Shown here piece after piece: positions 18,914 to 20,733 of a stretch of DNA of 20,733 bases. This DNA is from CAZGHS01 sp964525495. Its GTDB lineage: Bacteria > Patescibacteriota > Microgenomatia > JALYQM01. The DNA lies in the NCBI GenBank assembly GCA_964525495.1, contig CAZGHS010000016.1, positions 1 to 20,733 of the forward strand, written 5' to 3'. Under the pieces are notes generated by a model. That model did not search any database. It was not told where the DNA came from and worked only from the letters and a program-made list of their open reading frames with translations. Made by a program: the position numbers and the translations under genes. How positions within the stretch are numbered: position 1 is the stretch's first letter; every line of letters begins with the position of its first letter.

Positions 18914-19103
18914 TGTAGCTCAATTGCTACAGCTAACCTTTGAAAGGCCCTTTATACGCTCAACTTTGAGTCAAACACATAAAGAACCTTTCAAAATAAC
19001 AGAAAAAGGAAGAAAATATTTTGTGCTGTTAAGGTGTTGAGCTTTCGCTCATACTTTTAATAAAAAATGAGCTCAAAATTCGAGCACAGCTTCATCAAAA
19101 GTA
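18914..19103 (-). promoter_or_regulatory. Long structured 5' leader of U4 (riboswitch-like)
   Basis: In transcript order: 5' stem TACTTTT/AAAAGTA (19103-19097 / 19058-19052); a hairpin TGAGC-GAAA-GCTCA with a GNRA tetraloop (19051-19038); the segment 19030-19015 complementary to the trailer; a 16-bp stem TTGAAAGG-TT-CTTTAT / ATAAAG-GG-CCTTTCAA (18994-18940, middle pairs G-U) capped by CTCA/TGAG; and a hairpin TGTAGC/GCTACA (18931-18914) directly before the SD region. The G-U pairs and the GNRA loop exist only on the minus-strand RNA, which fits the promoter direction. Confidence 0.65.
19015..19030 (-). repeat. Leader-trailer pairing segment of U4, 5' side
   Basis: AATATTTTGTGCTGTT on the plus strand. 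It begins about 73 nt after the predicted RNA start, similar to the distance in U1-U3 (62, 63, 77). Confidence 0.65.
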
Positions 19104-19109
19104 CTTAAT

Positions 19110-19138
19110 ATTATAGCACAAATTGAGCTAAAAGTCAA
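19110..19138 (-). promoter_or_regulatory. Promoter of unit U4
   Basis: Minus strand TTGACT (19138-19133), 17 nt, TATAAT (19115-19110). Start near 19103, where the 5' stem of the leader begins. Confidence 0.85.
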
Positions 19139-19166
19139 ATACTATAGGCCGTTAATTCTGGATAAA

Positions 19167-19688
19167 CTATCTGAAGATATCTATGATTCTCACAACAATA
19201 TATGCAATCAGAGCATAAATTCCCATCGCCACAAGCGTGGTGAATTCGAGATCATATCGCGCAACTGCTATACGATTCTGTATTGGTGAACCAAACAATC
19301 CCTGGAATGGATACGTGAATACCAACGTCGCATTATATAGGAATTGAATAAACACATTGTCTGGATCGCCACCAAGCAATTTAAAGATAAAGCGCAAAGC
19401 CAAAACAGACTCTAAAATTATCAAAAACAAATATACAAGCTCAATCATCTTAGATGCAACGCTTTTTCGATCCGGGATCTTCTTTGGCGCTGTCTGAGGG
19501 ACAGCAGCTACCTGTTCAGCAAACGTTGAACCAGGTGTTTGCACAAAACCTTGAGGAACAGTCCCATAAGGTTGCACAGGTTGCTGATGAACTGGCTGCA
19601 CAGGATAAACACCACCCTGAGGGGGTTGAGGATGTATTCCAGACTGCACTGGGTTATTACCATAAGGATTATCGTTGTGATCTTGCAT
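19167..19688 (-). CDS. YggT-family membrane protein with Pro/Gln-rich N-terminus, 173 aa
   Basis: The first ~65 residues are low complexity (Pro, Gln, Val and Gly; HPQPPQGGVYPVQPVHQQPVQ) and probably disordered in the cytoplasm. Two or three hydrophobic segments follow: IELVYLFLIILESVLALRFIF (about residues 82-102), FIQFLYNATLVFTYPFQGLFG with the family's P-F-x-G-L-F signature, and LVAMGIYALIAYIVVRIIDIF at the end. YggT proteins are small membrane proteins implicated in osmotic shock tolerance and, in Gram-positives, sit near division genes; the mechanism is unknown. The ATG lies 8 bases from a TATAAT -10, so no SD-bearing leader. Divergent from the lipoprotein gene. Confidence 0.85.
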   Translation of the reverse strand: MQDHNDNPYGNNPVQSGIHPQPPQGGVYPVQPVHQQPVQPYGTVPQGFVQTPGSTFAEQVAAVPQTAPKKIPDRKSVASKMIELVYLFLIILESVLALRFIFKLLGGDPDNVFIQFLYNATLVFTYPFQGLFGSPIQNRIAVARYDLEFTTLVAMGIYALIAYIVVRIIDIFR

Positions 19689-19696
19689 ATACCCAG

Positions 19697-19726
19697 ATTA
19701 TAGAGCTATTAAATTCCCGGAGTCAA
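19697..19726 (-). promoter_or_regulatory. Promoter of the YggT gene
   Basis: TTGACT (19726-19721), 18 nt, TATAAT (19702-19697) on the minus strand, ATG 8 bases later. Confidence 0.7.
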
Positions 19727-19782
19727 GACACTACTATTGCATTCCTCCCTACAAGTTCATACAATGAAAATAAGCAAATAGT

Positions 19783-19788
19783 TATAAT
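19783..19788 (+). promoter_or_regulatory. -10 element of the lipoprotein gene (leaderless)
   Basis: TATAAT ending 6 bases before the ATG at 19795. The -35 is poor (TACAAT at 17 bases). Confidence 0.55.
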
Positions 19789-19794
19789 ATACAT

Positions 19795-20712
19795 ATGTTT
19801 AAAAAGATCATCCCATTAATAGGCCTCGTACTGCTCATAACTGGGTGTACCTTAGGTAAATCCTCAGCAGGTTTAATAGTAAAATCTCAACCTGAAGGAA
19901 AGGTTTTCATTAACGACGAGGAAAAGGGAGATACCCCTTACGAAAACAGATCCATGGCTCCAGGTAGCTACACTGTTAAAATAAAATCTGAACAAGGCGA
20001 ATGGACATCAAACAAAATTCGTATTCTCGAAAACACTATCTTTAATATAAACAGAGAACTTGCAGCAAACGCATCCGATCAAGCAGGTGAAAACGTCAGC
20101 ATCGAAAAAGGAAAAGGCGTAACTGTAGTTACAATCCCTTCTCAAGTCGAAGTATCACTCGATGGTGAAAAACAAGGCAACTCCCCTTACCTTATCCCTA
20201 CAGTAGAAGAAGGTGAACACGAAGTCACATTGTCCAAAGAAGGCTACGTCTCACGAAAAATAAAAATCCGAGTACGCAAAGACTTCAAAATAATCATCGA
20301 ATCTCAATTAAAACGAGAAGGCGGTACCACAGTTGAAGCAACCCCATCACCATCTCCTGCAGCCAGCGCATCAGCATCACCTGCATCCAGTTCGCGGCCA
20401 TCTGTTACTCCACGCGCATCCGCCACGCCAAGAGCAAGCGCGACACCACGAGCATCTGGATCACCAGCAGCCTCAGCAGCGGCAACATCTGTACCAGCAA
20501 CGGGAGATAAAACCGTCACAATTCTCGAAACACCAACAGGCTGGCTCCGTGTCCGCGATAAAGCAGGAATCGAAGGTCAAGAAATTGCGAAAGTAAACAC
20601 TGGTGAAACATTCGTCTACGAAGAACAACTCGACACAGGATGGACATCCATCGTCCTCACCGACGGCACAAAAGGCTTCGTAGCCTCCCGATACGTCAAA
20701 GTGAATAAGTAA
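19795..20712 (+). CDS. PEGA- and SH3-domain lipoprotein, 305 aa
   Basis: A lipoprotein signal peptide is clear: MFKKIIPLIGLVLLITGC, with the lipobox LITGC and lipidated Cys18, a client of the lgt product in this window. Two PEGA domains follow. The first is at about residues 26-95 (GLIVKSQPEGKVFINDEEKGDTPYE...APGSYTVKIK). The second is at ~107-175 (TVVTIPSQVEVSLDGEKQGNSPYLIPTVEEGEHEVTLSKEGY). Then comes a Ser/Pro/Ala-rich linker with repeated PRASAT units (about 180-240). The C-terminus is a bacterial SH3 domain (VTILETPTGWLRVRDKAG...TGETFVYEEQLDTGWTSIVL...GFVASRYVKV). PEGA and SH3b modules usually bind cell-wall or surface polymers, so an envelope-linking role is likely. Probably leaderless. 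Confidence 0.93.
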   Translation: MFKKIIPLIGLVLLITGCTLGKSSAGLIVKSQPEGKVFINDEEKGDTPYENRSMAPGSYTVKIKSEQGEWTSNKIRILENTIFNINRELAANASDQAGENVSIEKGKGVTVVTIPSQVEVSLDGEKQGNSPYLIPTVEEGEHEVTLSKEGYVSRKIKIRVRKDFKIIIESQLKREGGTTVEATPSPSPAASASASPASSSRPSVTPRASATPRASATPRASGSPAASAAATSVPATGDKTVTILETPTGWLRVRDKAGIEGQEIAKVNTGETFVYEEQLDTGWTSIVLTDGTKGFVASRYVKVNK

Positions 20713-20722
20713 TTAATCTAAA

Positions 20723-20733
20723 GATATCGAAGT
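20723..20733 (+). other. Possible start of a third copy of the A/B structured element (cut by the window end)
   Basis: GATATC-GAA-GT at the last bases matches AATATC-GAA-GT at 4034-4044 of copy A in 10 of 11 positions. It lies 10 bases after a stop codon; copies A and B also abut stop codons. Only 11 bases are available, so this is suggestive only. Confidence 0.3.

Overview
The window is a piece of a bacterial chromosome scaffold. It contains one run of 10 Ns and begins inside a 16S rRNA gene read on the minus strand. TGA is an ordinary stop codon. The 16S 5' end, the compact gene layout and the many genes without a leader or Shine-Dalgarno (SD) site suggest a member of the Patescibacteria/CPR. 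That placement is an inference from a 263-base 16S fragment and from gene style; I cannot resolve the class.

Layout. 1-526: 16S 5' end and its promoter (minus). 689-2807: two consecutive plus-strand units (U1, U2) of very small, mostly Cys/His-containing proteins. 2815-4216: a basic protein (minus), lgt (plus) and a structured element (copy A). 4303-4917: a YflT-type stress protein. 4916-7135: a minus-strand operon HD hydrolase - nfo - GNAT - cupin. 7192-10547: a surface operon with a GerMN protein and a von Willebrand A protein. 10555-11576: a branched hairpin element and a SAM methyltransferase. 11645-12504: a third small-protein unit (U3) with two zinc-ribbon proteins. 12509-14046: hpf, an unknown gene and structured element copy B. 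14052-17138: TatD (minus), two small plus-strand genes, a YgjP-like metallopeptidase and a PHP phosphoesterase. 17201-18247: 6-phosphofructokinase. 18308-19138: a fourth long-leader unit (U4, minus). 19167-20712: a YggT protein and a PEGA/SH3 lipoprotein.

Three things stand out. (1) Units U1-U4 share one architecture. A promoter is followed by a hairpin at or near the predicted RNA 5' end, then a 14-26 nt segment about 62-77 nt downstream, then small ORFs (one in U4) with clear SD sites, then a 3' hairpin, then the reverse complement of the leader segment. Each mRNA could therefore pair its 5' leader with its 3' trailer. The paired segment is similar in U1 and U2 but different in U3 and U4. 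(2) An element of about 185 bases occurs twice (4034-4216, 13857-14046). Its interior is conserved, while its long terminal stems differ in sequence but stay complementary and keep the same GAA internal loop. A third copy may begin at the last bases of the window. (3) Most other genes here appear leaderless, with a -10 hexamer 6-9 bases before the ATG, in sharp contrast to the long structured leaders of U1-U4.

The housekeeping genes cover lipoprotein maturation (lgt) with a lipoprotein client (PEGA/SH3), abasic-site repair (nfo), ribosome hibernation (hpf), upper glycolysis (pfkA), stress response and cell-surface proteins.
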